NCBI GenBank assembly: GCA_003290165.1
Contig: QNQO01002048.1
Span: forward strand, 101,017 to 165,016
Origin: Berberis thunbergii
Lineage: Eukaryota > Streptophyta > Magnoliopsida > Ranunculales > Berberidaceae
Length of the DNA: 64,000 nt
Direction of reading: 5' to 3'
The notes below the pieces were generated by a model. It did not search any database. It worked only from the letters and a program-made list of their open reading frames with translations, and was not told the origin of the DNA. Made by a program: the position numbers and the translations under genes. Positions within the stretch are counted from its first letter, which is position 1; every line of letters begins with the position of its first letter. This document shows, piece by piece, positions 32,448-43,483 of the stretch.

Positions 32448-33136
32448 GAGGGGGTAAAATGGTACATATGTGTAATTTAAAATGAAAAAATACCCCTATC
32501 ACTATTCACCTAATTTAATTTTTTTTGTAAATATAATAGAATTAGAAGGACATTTTGGACATTTAAAAAATAGGACCAAGACGCACATTCATTGTTCCTA
32601 AGAGGAATTTGCATTACATAGTTTAGATAGTGTGTCGACGCTCTCTACGTGTGCGTATTTTTTGGGTTTTTAATTTAGAATTCAATGAATCGATAAGTGA
32701 AAATAAATAAATAAATAAATAAATGAAATTGATAAGTGCAAATTAAAAATTAGAGAATTTGGATAGTGATTTTTAATGAAATTAAAAATAATTTATAAGT
32801 TTAAAAAAAATTGTACAACACAACAGTGTTTTATAAAAGTTTTAAGTCGCTCGCACACACCCACAATGCAATTTGTAAATTTAAAAAAATAAATAAAAAA
32901 TATATAAATAAAAAAGGATATGTAGAATATTTTTTTCTATAATGGTTTGCTAAACTTAGAGCCTAGGCCTAATGTTAAACTCAATATTTGGGTTTTCCCT
33001 AATATGAGGGTATATTCGTAAATGATCGAAATAAAACCCAACAGATTTTGTCTTTTTTATAAGTTATATTGTAAAATATAGGCTTTGGTAGGGGCATGAT
33101 TATAATAAGAAATTAGGTTGAAGACACTGATTATTA

Positions 33137-33830
33137 ATGTTCTAAAAATCGGTATAGGCGGCGCCTAGGCGCTAGAAGGTGGAAAATCGCCCAGATTAAT
33201 GGCTGGGCGGGCTGTCTGGGCGGCTGGGCGGGTCTAGGCGGGTCTGGGCGGGTCTGGGCGGCCTAGGCGGGGTCTAGGCGGCCAAGGCGGACTCTAGGCG
33301 GTCTGGGCGTTTTTTATTTTTTTTAATTTTTTTAAAATTTTTAATATGGCTAATTGTGTTCTTATTTTATTTTATTTCCTACTTTTTAATAATAAACTAT
33401 TTAATTATTTTTTATTCAGTATATGTCTAAATGTAGCAAATGATGATTACTTAATGGAATTCTCGAATGATCTGTCGGTACCAATTTTACTAATGTAGAT
33501 TTTATCAAATATAACTGAGGTTATTTATGCAATTTGAAAAAAAATAAAAGAGTACACATTCAAATTTATATAAAGTACCCATCATGACCAACTTCAGTCA
33601 TTTGAGTTTTAATAAATTTTGTTCACTATTGGTAATTTTTCATGTTTTTAAATTTTGCATATATATACTGGCATTAAATTGGATGTAATTGATAATGTAT
33701 TATGCTTAACTTTTGTAAATTATTAAAGTAATAATACAAAACCTAAGACCGCCTAGGTGCCGCCTAGGCCCCTGGGCGCTAGGCACCAGCTCGTCGCCCG
33801 CCCAGCGCCTAGCGATTTTTAGAACACTGC
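33137..33830 (+). mobile_element. TIR element, GCCTAGGC-rich family, complete copy
   Basis: The ends TGTTCTAAAAATCGG and CGATTTTTAGAACACTGC are inverted copies. TGATTATTA is directly repeated at 33128-33136 and 33831-33839. The related site at 23131-23145 lacks the element, confirming insertion. Both ends are GC-rich, with short tandem words (GGGCGGGTCT, CTAGGCGG), and the middle is AT-rich. It has no coding capacity. Copies also lie at 1256 and 40610. Confidence 0.9.
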
Positions 33831-33842
33831 TGATTATTATTC

Positions 33843-33983
33843 GGAAAACTCTAATTGTCGAGGAAATCAGCTAGGGAGAGAGGGAGAACCCTCTATCTCC
33901 CTCGCAATATGTGCAGGGAATGGAAGGCACGTATTGCCAAGGGGATGGAGGGTCCCGCTGGTTTCCTCACCAGTTAGCCTTAC
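33843..33983. mobile_element. Foldback MITE, 141 bp
   Basis: Ends CTCTAATTGTCGAGGAAA and TTTCCTCACCAGTTAG, arms GGGAGAACCCTC with GAGGGTCCC, flanked by TATTATTC at 33835-33842 and 33984-33991. It inserted 3 bp from the previous element. The site at 23145 shows the uninterrupted form. Confidence 0.85.
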
Positions 33984-34250
33984 TATTATTCATTTGAGTG
34001 AAGGATCTGAGCCCAATGCAAAGCCTTATAGACTATTTCATATCCCGAGCTTGAGCCTGAGCATAGCCCTCCTTACGCAGAAAAAGAATATGAGACAATG
34101 ATTCCAGGCAGGAATGAACCGGACATAATAGCCAGTTTTGTTTGAGATACAGATATTCAGGTGTGAGCGTCGCGCAAAGGTGGCTGCCCAAGCCAATCGA
34201 GTATGATGTTTTTGGGCTCGGTTTGCCCATATTTCTCAAATAGTTGATAA

Positions 34251-34603
34251 ATTTTCAAAAACCTTTCAAATTTGGAGGTCAAAGGAGACATAATAATGTG
34301 CAACATGGTTCAACCACAAGCTAGCAATTGTTCACATGTAAATAGTTATTAAAATTTTTATTGAATATGAATAATTATTTTTTTTATAAAACGTTTGAAT
34401 TCCTTGAGTTTTTTTTTTTAATCGAACTCTGCTCTATTTCAAAATGTCATAGCCCATGGGCCAAAATTTTCAGTTACACTTGGATTGGCCCGCACGAGTT
34501 CATGTCCAAGGTGACCATTGTAACGGGGTGGCTGACAATGGCAGACCCTATTTAGATTCTGGAAGACCCCAAAAGGTCGTTTTTTAAAAATGTTTTATTT
34601 AAA
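34251..34603. other. Spacer, nothing recognised
   Basis: AT-rich, including T-runs near 34380 and 34410. No gene. Confidence 0.4.
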
Positions 34604-35122
34604 CTTTTTTTTTTTTTTTTTTAATTTTATCAACAAAAATTTACAGCGAAAACTAATTTGATTCTACAAAAACATTTCAAGTCCTAAAATTAGCAGCAAT
34701 AGAATGAGCTAGCTAGTTACGAGATCTATTTACATAAACAAAAGAAACTAAATCCAGTATAAGAGAGTTTATGAACTCTAATTCGTTATCCAAAAACACC
34801 ATCTATCTTCAGCTTAGAAGATCATAGTCTCCCCAAGAGCTTTCTCAACATTGAGCGAATCCATAGCAAGATGATACTCCCTTCATCTTTTGTCGTGTTC
34901 CCAACATAAAGCCTTCCATGCTGCTAGTGGTTCCGCATCATAGCTACAATTAACCTTGATTTCCAAAACACATCCCCAAGAGTCCAAAAGTTGATCAACA
35001 TTCACTTCTGCAATGCCAAAAGCACATGTTTGTGTGCAAACATGAAATCCAACATCATATAATATGGTTAACATTGATGCATGTTTTATTGTATCATCAG
35101 TTTGTAAGGTTTCATGTTGCAT
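34604..35122 (-). pseudogene. LINE 3' end with RNase H remnant
   Basis: On the minus strand 35122-34883 reads GCVLEIKVNC and AEPLAAWKAL, followed near 34840 by DSLNVEKALG. This resembles the plant-type RNase H (RVT_3) domain at the end of non-LTR retrotransposon ORF2, including the Asp of the DSLNV block. A T-run at 34605-34622 is a poly-A tail on this strand. Frame breaks show it is dead. Confidence 0.6.
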
Positions 35123-35339
35123 TACTCAATCTGTTTCAGATGTGACCAATTATTCTCCAAAAGCGTGTTGCCGGCTAGAAATGAGCATTCTACAATGGTG
35201 GACTAAAGATTGCATTGAAACATTTTGATCATCATATACTCATCCGCTGCAAGCTTGCCAAAGAACATCAAAACTTACTGCATAAACTAGTATGCTAGAC
35301 TGATCCAAACTAGTGTTATGGTGAAGGGAAGACATATAT

Positions 35340-37014
35340 GGGGGTGTATTGTATATGGATTCTTATGGAATTGATAAATAATTTAAAAAATCTACAGACT
35401 CTTTAAATTGTCCACAGACTCTTTAAATTGTCCACGGACTTCTGCTGATTTCTTAAATCCATAGACTTTTGCTATAGACTTTCTAAAGATTTATGAAAAT
35501 CTACGGACTTTGTATGAACGACTTTTACAGATTTCTAATTATTTGCAAGATAAAAAAGAAGTTGGTAAATAGTGATGAAACAAAAAAAAAAAATCCATAA
35601 AATAGAGATACATGTGCTAAAAAAACTAGAAAAAGAAAATGTCGTTAATTAGCATCTTTAAAATAAGAAGTAAACGTCCATAAAATTGTATTATGATCAT
35701 TCTTCTCCTTCATGGTCACTTTCTTCATTATCATTGTTAGCGACGTTGATGTTTGCTTGAGTTGCTCGTTGATTCTCTCTTCTCCATTATGCCACAAATT
35801 GTTTTAATGATATTTAAGGAGAAAAAGGAACAATACGACATGCAAGGTTGGTTCGTTAAAGAATGAAGCCTAGTTAAATAGAAAATTCAATTTCACAAAA
35901 TTTTAGGTCGAAACCAGTTGGGAAAAGTGGCAAAATTAACAAGAAAATAAAAGGTTTTAAATGGGGAAAAAGGGGCTCCGAATTCCCCTCCCTCGTTGGC
36001 TATGATTTCTTATTTTCCTACCGCTGCGTTTAGGGAGAAAAATCTTTTTTGGTTCTGTGTGAAGAAGATATCATGGCTGTTGTGTGAAGAGATGGAAGAG
36101 CGTGAAGGGGCTGCATTGAGGATCCCGCTGCTCTGTGTTTGAGAGGAGGAATTGCTTCGTTGCTCCTCTCCTTGGCAGCAACTTCTTGCTTGGTTGACTG
36201 TTGTGAAAGTGACGAGGAGTTTGGCTGCTCTGTTTCTATTGGTGAACTGAAGCAGTGAAAAGGAAAAAGAAGGAGACAGAGAGGAGAAGAAGTTTGTGGT
36301 TGTTCGGGAACCCTTTGGATGTGCGTGAACTCAGCTGGTGTGTGTGTGAAGAAGGAGGTGAGAGTGATATCTCTTCTCTCTTCGATGTAGACCTCTTCTT
36401 CCTTGCTTGCTGATTCGTGAAAGAGGTATTTGTTGCTCAGTCAAAACTCTTTGTTGTTGTGAACTGAAGACTCGAAGATCAACTTGTAAGTAGAGGTCTT
36501 ATCATCCCTAACAGATGCATCCTGTGTGGGAAGAAAAAGAGGATATTTGGGAACACTATGCTCATAAATCTTTACATCCCTAACAGATTTATGAACACTA
36601 TGCAAAGATAGAAAAAAATTGAGAAAACAAGAGGATGGGAACCAACCTCTTCGTGGCTGGCACAAGGAAAAATTTTGGGAGACTTTTTTTTACGTTGAAA
36701 TCTTTAATAGGAGGCTGACAAACTATTGAACTTTGTTATTTATACCTAACACTACAAAGTCCATGAGAATCCATGATTTTCCAAATCCATAAATATGAAT
36801 GATATTTTGAATACCCTAAAACTTTTGTGGATTTTCTGAAATCCATATTGAATACCCCTAGACTTTGTGGATTTCAGAAAGACTTTTTAAGATTCTGATT
36901 GAATACCCCTAGACTTTTGTGAATTTTTTAAAATTCAAATTGAATACACTTGAATTTTCAGAATCCATAAAATTTATTAAATTGCCCACAAAATCCATAT
37001 ACAATACACCCCCC
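35340..37014. mobile_element. TIR element of about 1.7 kb
   Basis: The left end GGGGGTGTATTGTATATGG is matched by its exact inverse at the right end (to 37014). Subterminal words are repeated on both sides (AGACTCTTTAAATTGTCCAC, AATACCCCTAGACTTTTGTG). The centre (35.7-36.7 kb) is not AT-rich like the ends and may be captured gene sequence, with a promoter or leader look at 36050-36430, but I recognise no protein. The target duplication is unclear. Confidence 0.75.
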
Positions 37015-37295
37015 ATAAGCTATAAATTCTTTGGCATTACTGAATGGAGTACTCTCCCTTCGAATAGGCAAATCGACCACCATCCAAAAATTGCTAGCAA
37101 CATGACATTTAAAAATATAAATGTTCAATTGTTTCTTCTTCTTGTTGGCAAAAAGGATAAATTGGGTCCAACGATATGTGGCGTTGGTGAAGAATGACAC
37201 TAATAGAAAGATAGTTAAAAAAGATCTTCCATGATAAGAATCTAACTCTAAAAGGAGTTTTTTTATGCCCTATAATGTATAAATAATCTTTTTAT

Positions 37296-37809
37296 TAGGG
37301 GTGGGCAATGTCGGTTCGGTTCGGTTTTGAGTCCAGAACTGATTTCATTCGATTTGCCCAAAACTCAAAATGAAACCGAATTTTGTATTTGTAAACCGAT
37401 GAAATTGGTTGAACCGAATTTTCAGTTCGGTTCGGTTTGGTTCGGTAGGGCCAAATTTTCGAGCTCAAGCACTTGAAAGGTTTTCATTAAAACATGCCCA
37501 ATTTTTTACAGGATTAATTTTTTGGCAAATCCAATTTTAACCCAAAATTGAAAACTAAGAGAGAATGGCGTGATTCAGTGCAACAGGGTGCACTGCAGTG
37601 CATTTGTTGCACTAATCTAGTATTGACACCTACCTCTTTATTTATTTATATATATTTAATTAATCGGTAGGTTCGGTTATTATTCGATCGGTTTAAAATC
37701 ATAGACCAATTTCAAATTGTTTATAATTGGTTCGGTTCGATTACCAAACCAAATTTAAAAACCAATTCGACCGATTAACCGAATTTAAATCGATTTTTGG
37801 CTGCCTCTA
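37296..37809. mobile_element. Non-autonomous hAT element, 514 bp
   Basis: The left end TAGGGGTGGGCAATG and right end, inverted, TAGAGGCAGCC form short TIRs. The flanks CTTTTTAT and CTTTTATG resemble an aged 8-bp duplication. Both ends are packed with GGTTCGGTTCGG and CCGAA motifs. Confidence 0.75.
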
Positions 37810-37989
37810 CTTTTATGACCAATAGATATGGAGATTGAGCTTGGGGGTGGTCCAATGCAATTGAAAAAATTTATAAGCTGACTCAACACTATGTAAACCT
37901 TTCTTACTTGGTTTTCGCACAAGATGGTCATTACTAACTCTTTGAATGATCCTATTGTTAAGTATAGCTTGTTGAATGGGTTTAGGAAA

Positions 37990-38760
37990 AAGTTTTTTTT
38001 TTTTTTTGGTTCAAACACGAAGAGGTTTATTAATGAAAGAAAGGGAAACAAATTACAAAGAGAGACATTCTTATATCAAGGAATGCCAAGACCCTATGAA
38101 AGTGTCAAAACTCAACTCCCTAAACAAATTACATGCAGTACCCATCCTCCACAGCAATTCTCTAATCTCGATAAAGATAGAGTGCTCTGATCTGTTGAGT
38201 CATTCAAATACCCTTTTGTTTGTTTCTTTCCACACGCACCACATGAGAACGTGAGGGACCCTACGCCATAACCACTCCCCCCGACGGAAAGGATTAGCTT
38301 GAGACCACCAACTTAGCCAATCTAAAATGGAGCCTTCAAACATCAAACTCAAACCGAATTCCGCCAAGAAACTGCTCCAAATGGATTTGGAAAAAACTGC
38401 AGTGAAGCATCAAATGGTCCAGTGTCTCATCAAATTCATTGCAAAGCACACAAAGAATAGAATTTTATTTATTTATGGGTTTTGTAGAATTTTCAAATTC
38501 ATGTCGTTTATCGCCTTTAAAATTAGGAAAAAAGTTTTCAATGATGAAAGAGTTCCATGTCGTTTATCGCCTTTAATTTCTATCAAATCAGTTAAATCAT
38601 CAATAAGCATGGTGGTGTTATGGTCTACGTGATCTTTCAAAAGGTGATTGTGTTCTAGCCATTTATCTTTGCAAATATTAATGATATTCCCATCCCCTCC
38701 ACCAGCCATATGCAACCCTTCAAGAAATACTCGGCAATCCTACACAACCCTCTACGGTAA
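37990..38760 (-). pseudogene. LINE ORF2 C-terminus, zf-RVT remnant
   Basis: On the minus strand 38715-38473 reads GDGNIINICKDKWLEHN, the block that follows the reverse transcriptase of plant LINE ORF2. Near 38455-38400 it reads CVFCNEFDETLDHLMLHC, the zinc-binding zf-RVT motif with its C-x2-C...H-x4-C spacing. A T-run at 37992-38007 marks the poly-A tail. Stops after the zinc motif show decay. A second copy of this 3' end lies at 60713. Confidence 0.8.
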
Positions 38761-40049
38761 AAAGATAAACATTTCTTAGTAAAATTAGCAGCCATCAAAG
38801 AATAGTTTTTTGAGATACAAACTCGCATCCTTAGCTACGAGGTCGAAAAGGAAAAGAGAAAATGAAGGAGCGGGGTGGAGCATTGGCGGCGGGAAGCGGA
38901 GCAGTTGCTAGTGTGCGTTGCTCTTGCTATTTTTTTTTCTATTGTTGTTCTTCATGTTGATGTTGTTGTTCTTGAGTTGAAAAAAAAGAAGGAAAAATGA
39001 GAAAGAATATAGGAGATAAACGATAGTGTGAGAGCAACATTTTGTCTTCCTCAAAAAATAAGTGATGGTTTAGATAAGCTTAATATAAAAAAGAGAAGGA
39101 TAATGGGTGGGATCTGAGATGTCTTCCTCTCCCTTTGCCAAAATGAACTTAATTTGCTGCCATAATGGAAGATACAATTTTGTCTGGCAAAGTTGTTTTC
39201 ACTGTTTTGCTTTTCCTACAAAATGGCAAGGATCCAGATTAAAAGTTACTCTAAATTTAAAGTTGGATAAACAGATTTGGTGGAGCTGTTGGTGATTATG
39301 TATGCTTGTTACCAGCTCATAGTGATTGTTTCTTAGGGTCTTAACCATGGTGATTCTTCTTCCTGAACAAATTTTGTGTTTTTTTACATGTTTAATACAT
39401 ACAGTAGTCTAAGTAAAGCTCCAAATGACTCAACATTTTGAGTGATCTAGCCACTTGAATCAACATGTGGTACCATTGTACTGCCTGTAAAATGTTTTGA
39501 AGATGCAAATTATGCAATGCTACTCAACATGGTCCCTCTAAAATTGAGTGGGAAACTATCAGGTTTTATTTTTATTGATTTGTCGCCCGTGGTTGCGAGT
39601 GCGACCGATGCTATTGTCTGGAATTGGACCCGCGCTGATATTTCAGTGCTAATTTTAAGATTTTTGAATGAGACGGCATATACATATGGTATTAAGTTTT
39701 GTACATACAAACTATTATAAAAAAAAATTTAAACAGTTTTGTAGAACTTTTATTTTTCAATTAAAACACTCCGTTGGGAAGGGGATTAGGCAGACCTCAT
39801 AGTATAATAACAAATTGAGTGAAAACTTAGGGGTATATTTATTTTTTATTTAAGGGCAGGTTTCCAATGAATCTTGAACCATTTAAAATGCCTTTGGCGA
39901 GTTTGAAATCTTGGAGTATTGATACCATTAGCCACAAGTCTTGCTTCTACTATTCTACTGAAACCAATAACTTTAAATGTAAAGCACACCCTACCCACTA
40001 TTCTGTACACTTGAATAAGCTCCCTCTAGTTTGGCGAATAAGTTCCTTG
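38761..40049. other. Intergenic with a duplicated segment
   Basis: GATGTCTTCCTCTC...CAAAATGAACTTAA occurs near 39118 and again near 40288, a direct repeat about 1.17 kb apart. No gene recognised. Confidence 0.4.
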
Positions 40050-40140
40050 TTTTATGAGATTTCAACTGACAACCGTTGTCTGTGAGCTTGTCTAGCACCG
40101 CATTAGCTTCTCTGAAAACTTGTCCACTACAAGACTTGCT
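40050..40140 (-). pseudogene. LINE RNase H fragment
   Basis: The minus strand reads VFREANAVLDKLTDNGCQL, matching the FREAN-x-VADxLA block near the end of RNase H domains in plant LINEs. The preceding and following sequence is broken. Confidence 0.5.
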
Positions 40141-40609
40141 CGAAACCGAAAGTTCTAGTACAGAGTAGTGGTATTAAAAGTATATAACGAAATAATAATA
40201 ATAAGGATTTTTATGAGCTTATCCACTCAGGTTAGATAAACCAATGAAAGCAAACAAACAACAAATGATGATGGAGTAGGATGTGAGATGTCTTCCTCTC
40301 TTTACCAAAATGAACTTAACTTTGATAGTGGAAGATAAAAGTTAGATTTGCAAGACTTCACAAATGGCCAATAACTTGAACTTCCCTATCAAGGTTTTGT
40401 TTGGTAAATGTTGTTTTCAGCTTTCATCATGTCCTATACAAATACGGAAATTGTTTCAAATTTAATTTGATGTGAATTGATTCTGCCATTTCCGACTGTT
40501 TGTGACATTATTCAATTGGGTGTTAAATTTGAGTTTTAGTACTCTCTAATATCTTGGAAACATGGTCATGTTTAAAAATGATAATTCTTTATATATGGAG
40601 ACATCATAT

Positions 40610-40955
40610 GATAATTCATTTTATCAAATATGATTGAGGTCATTCATGCAATTTGAAGAAAAATAAAAGAGTAGGTTTGAATATTTGTCGACAAATTCAA
40701 CTTTGTATAAAGTACATCATGACCAATTTCAGTTATTTGAGTTTTAATAAATTTTGTTCGTGATTGTTAATTTTTCATATTTATAAATTTTGCATATGTA
40801 TCTTGACATTAAATTAGATGTAATTGATAAGGTATTATGCTTAACTTTTGTAAATTATTAAAGTTATAATATAAAACTTAAAACCGCCTAGGTGCTTGCC
40901 TAAGCCCCTGAGAGCTAGGCACTTGCTCCCACCGCTTAGCGTTTTTTAGAACACT
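40610..40955 (+). mobile_element. TIR element, GCCTAGGC-rich family, 3' fragment
   Basis: It matches the AT-rich half and right end of 33137-33830, through ACCGCCTAGGTGC to GTTTTTTAGAACACTG at 40954. The left end is missing. Confidence 0.8.
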
Positions 40956-43338
40956 GATTAAAACATCATTTATTAATATTTTATTGTAAAAATTCAATAA
41001 TAAATAAAAAAATTTGATATTTATTAATATTTATAGTTTTAATTTAATTAATTTAAATTAAAAAGTTTAAAAGAATATTATGGTGTAAACTATTGTAACC
41101 AATGATCACACTCTCTTACTTTAACAAAAAAACAAAACGAGTACACTCTCATTATTGTAAGGGCATATTTATTGTTTTTAGATAATTCGGAAACTGAGGT
41201 ATAATTAATCAATGTTTGCGAGGGATCAGTTTTGATTGTAAAAAATATGAAATGTAGAAGACAAAATGGAAATTACAAAAATTAGATGTAAGGGTATATT
41301 TATAATTTATAGATAATTGGAGACTTCAAATAAATAGTGTTAGAAACTTAAGTATAATTAATCAATATTTGAGAATGATTGATTTTGATTGTAAAAATAT
41401 GAAATGTAGAAGCAAAATAAAAAATCCAAAAATTAAAATTGTAAGGGTTCATTTATAGTTAATTGAAAACATAAAAAAACTAATTTTAATTGTAAATAGC
41501 ATAAATTTGGAAGCAACAATTGAAAATCCAAAATTAGAGTTGAAGTATTTATTCCCCTCTCACCCTAAATGCTACCAACAAGGTTCAAGTCTTCCACATG
41601 TAATTTCATCCGTCACAAACCTAACACTGACACTGAGCTGATGCCCATTGGCAATCCCACCCTTTTGTCCATATGATAGCACAGACAGATTTGCTCTGTT
41701 GCTCATTTGTTGGCAAATGAGTAGTGCATGTTGAACCTTATCATTTTGCATTTTAGCATGCTTGTGTGTCTCCACTCTGTTACCATGTTATTTGTATCTG
41801 AGTCACTATCCAACCTATAAACTAGAATATGGAAACTCATCAAAACCTAGCTTGGAAAAGCAATCAACCACTTTCCTTTCTTTGAATGTCATATCACAGC
41901 ATATGGAAGACATTTTATTCCATATCAATCTTATATTTTCGAAAGATTACTCATATCTTGTTTGTACTAAAATGAATCTGACCTCAAATAAGGATTCCCT
42001 CAATCCATACTCCCAGCTGGATACACAATCTCAAAAGAAAAACAAAACAACTAAACCTTTCAAAGTTTATCTTAAAAAAACCTTGTTTACCAAATTCATC
42101 TCAAGTCAGGGACCTCCTTAAAGTAGCAAAACTTATCCAAACCTCCACAAGGGTTAGGTATGAGGTGAGATGGATCCCCTCTCTATTCTATTTCATTTAT
42201 TTGGGTCGGGATGAGATAGATTTCATTCTAACTCTTTTGTATTCCGACCGAATTTAAAAAGTGATGAATATGTATTAAATAGTCTCCAGTAAAAAATAAC
42301 AAAAGAATTCATCTCTTATGATTCTCATCCAAGACACTTATTACAAGTTTCCATGTTTTCTTCTACTTCATCTAAATTCTTATACTTGCAAGTTTCAATT
42401 TTTATTTTTGTTGGAAGTTGAAAATTTTTCAAAATACCTGGCTTCAACTCTCGTGTGTGATAAAGACGAATATCGTTAATTACAAAGGTAGCAAGTGTGA
42501 GGAGTTGGTTGACATTGTACTCTGCCAAGTGTCCAAGCCTTAAAAGAGTTGTTAATGCAAGAGATGCAAATCCCCAACTCTGAAATGAGTCCCCTTTTCT
42601 CCAAAGAGCTACTTCTACCTTCGATTGATTCAAATATATAATATAATCTGCTGCTTTCTTTATCACCTGAAAGATTCACGCACTCGAGATAGAAACCATT
42701 AAGCATCAGCTTGCAAACTTGCAACTTTAAGGCTATCTCTGAAAGGTTTTGGTGTTGCCCAACTGAGTTTTCAGTTAGCTAAGGGCATACAGGAAATATA
42801 TTGGCAACAACTTTCCTCTCCTTCAGAAGAAGATGATCTAAACTCGGTCGAGGATAGAGTATGAAAGCGTTTTGGAACCCACAGTCCGACAAATAGGAAG
42901 ACATAATTAATAGACATCATGGGCACAGGGAGTGTGAGAGACAATGAATGATGGAAAATTCTACGGTGCCTGGCTATATGTTTGGTTATAGTGTCCGGTG
43001 CACTGTAACATTGTCGATATACATCAAGATAACTGTAGCATTAAAATGAGGAAATTTTGATACAGCCGGGCACATGTAAAATGAGGAAATTTTGATTAAA
43101 ATTAATAGACATGAAATAATAAGTTTTATTAAAATTAATAATATTATTAAATAATAAATTTGAGATAAGAAGAGATTGACGAGATTGAAAATCTGTATTC
43201 CGACCTCAGCTCACACCAGATCGAGAAATGACTAAATCATAATAACTTTGATCATGACGATCGAGATCGCGTGATATGGCACCTCTACTCCATAATAAAC
43301 GCAAGGTCATTTCCGTAATTTCACCACACTTTCTCCGT
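40956..43338. other. Intergenic, upstream of the methyltransferase gene
   Basis: An imperfect repeat of about 120 bp (TATAATTAATCAATPu..TTTGATTGTAAAAA) occurs near 41200 and 41350. The minus-strand frame at 42666-42325 (113 codons) resembles nothing I know. The last part, 43150-43338, is the probable promoter region of the next gene. Confidence 0.4.
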
Positions 43339-43345
43339 TATAAAA
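43339..43345 (+). promoter_or_regulatory. TATA box of the methyltransferase gene
   Basis: TATAAAA lies 145 bp upstream of the ATG. It is followed by a leader that starts with five AACACC hexamer repeats (43348-43376). Confidence 0.65.
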
Positions 43346-43483
43346 GCAACACCAACACCAACACCAACACCAACAAAGAAAGCAATTCCGTGGCGACAGT
43401 TCATAGTTTCAGTACTTCAAGCAAACGACACGAACACACGTTTCTCCCTTTCTGAGTTAACTCACTGAGCTCACCGAATCAAA

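Larger units (their letters stand above)
27694..34250. repeat. Tandem array of CACTA-end-bearing units
   Basis: Successive units share a fixed order: a minus-strand ORF block, CTAGAAGAA(A/T)CTCAATAAC (28220, 30136, 31689), a CCGGCGCTT subterminal cluster ending TAGTG (28977, 30885, 32447), then GAG and the flank described at 21289. Unit lengths are about 1.9, 1.55 and 2.5 kb, the last enlarged by two inserted TIR elements. Parts are missing in individual units, such as the ORF block in unit 3 and the 29300-29480 region in unit 2. The array probably grew by unequal exchange. Confidence 0.8.

Noticed and set aside
40128..40140. CCACTACAAG as a CACTA left end
   Set aside because: No subterminal motif cluster follows, and the stretch falls in a LINE RNase H remnant.
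42325..42666. Minus-strand 113-codon frame upstream of the methyltransferase
   Set aside because: No recognisable family, no promoter or splice context. Kept only as a note in the intergenic entry.
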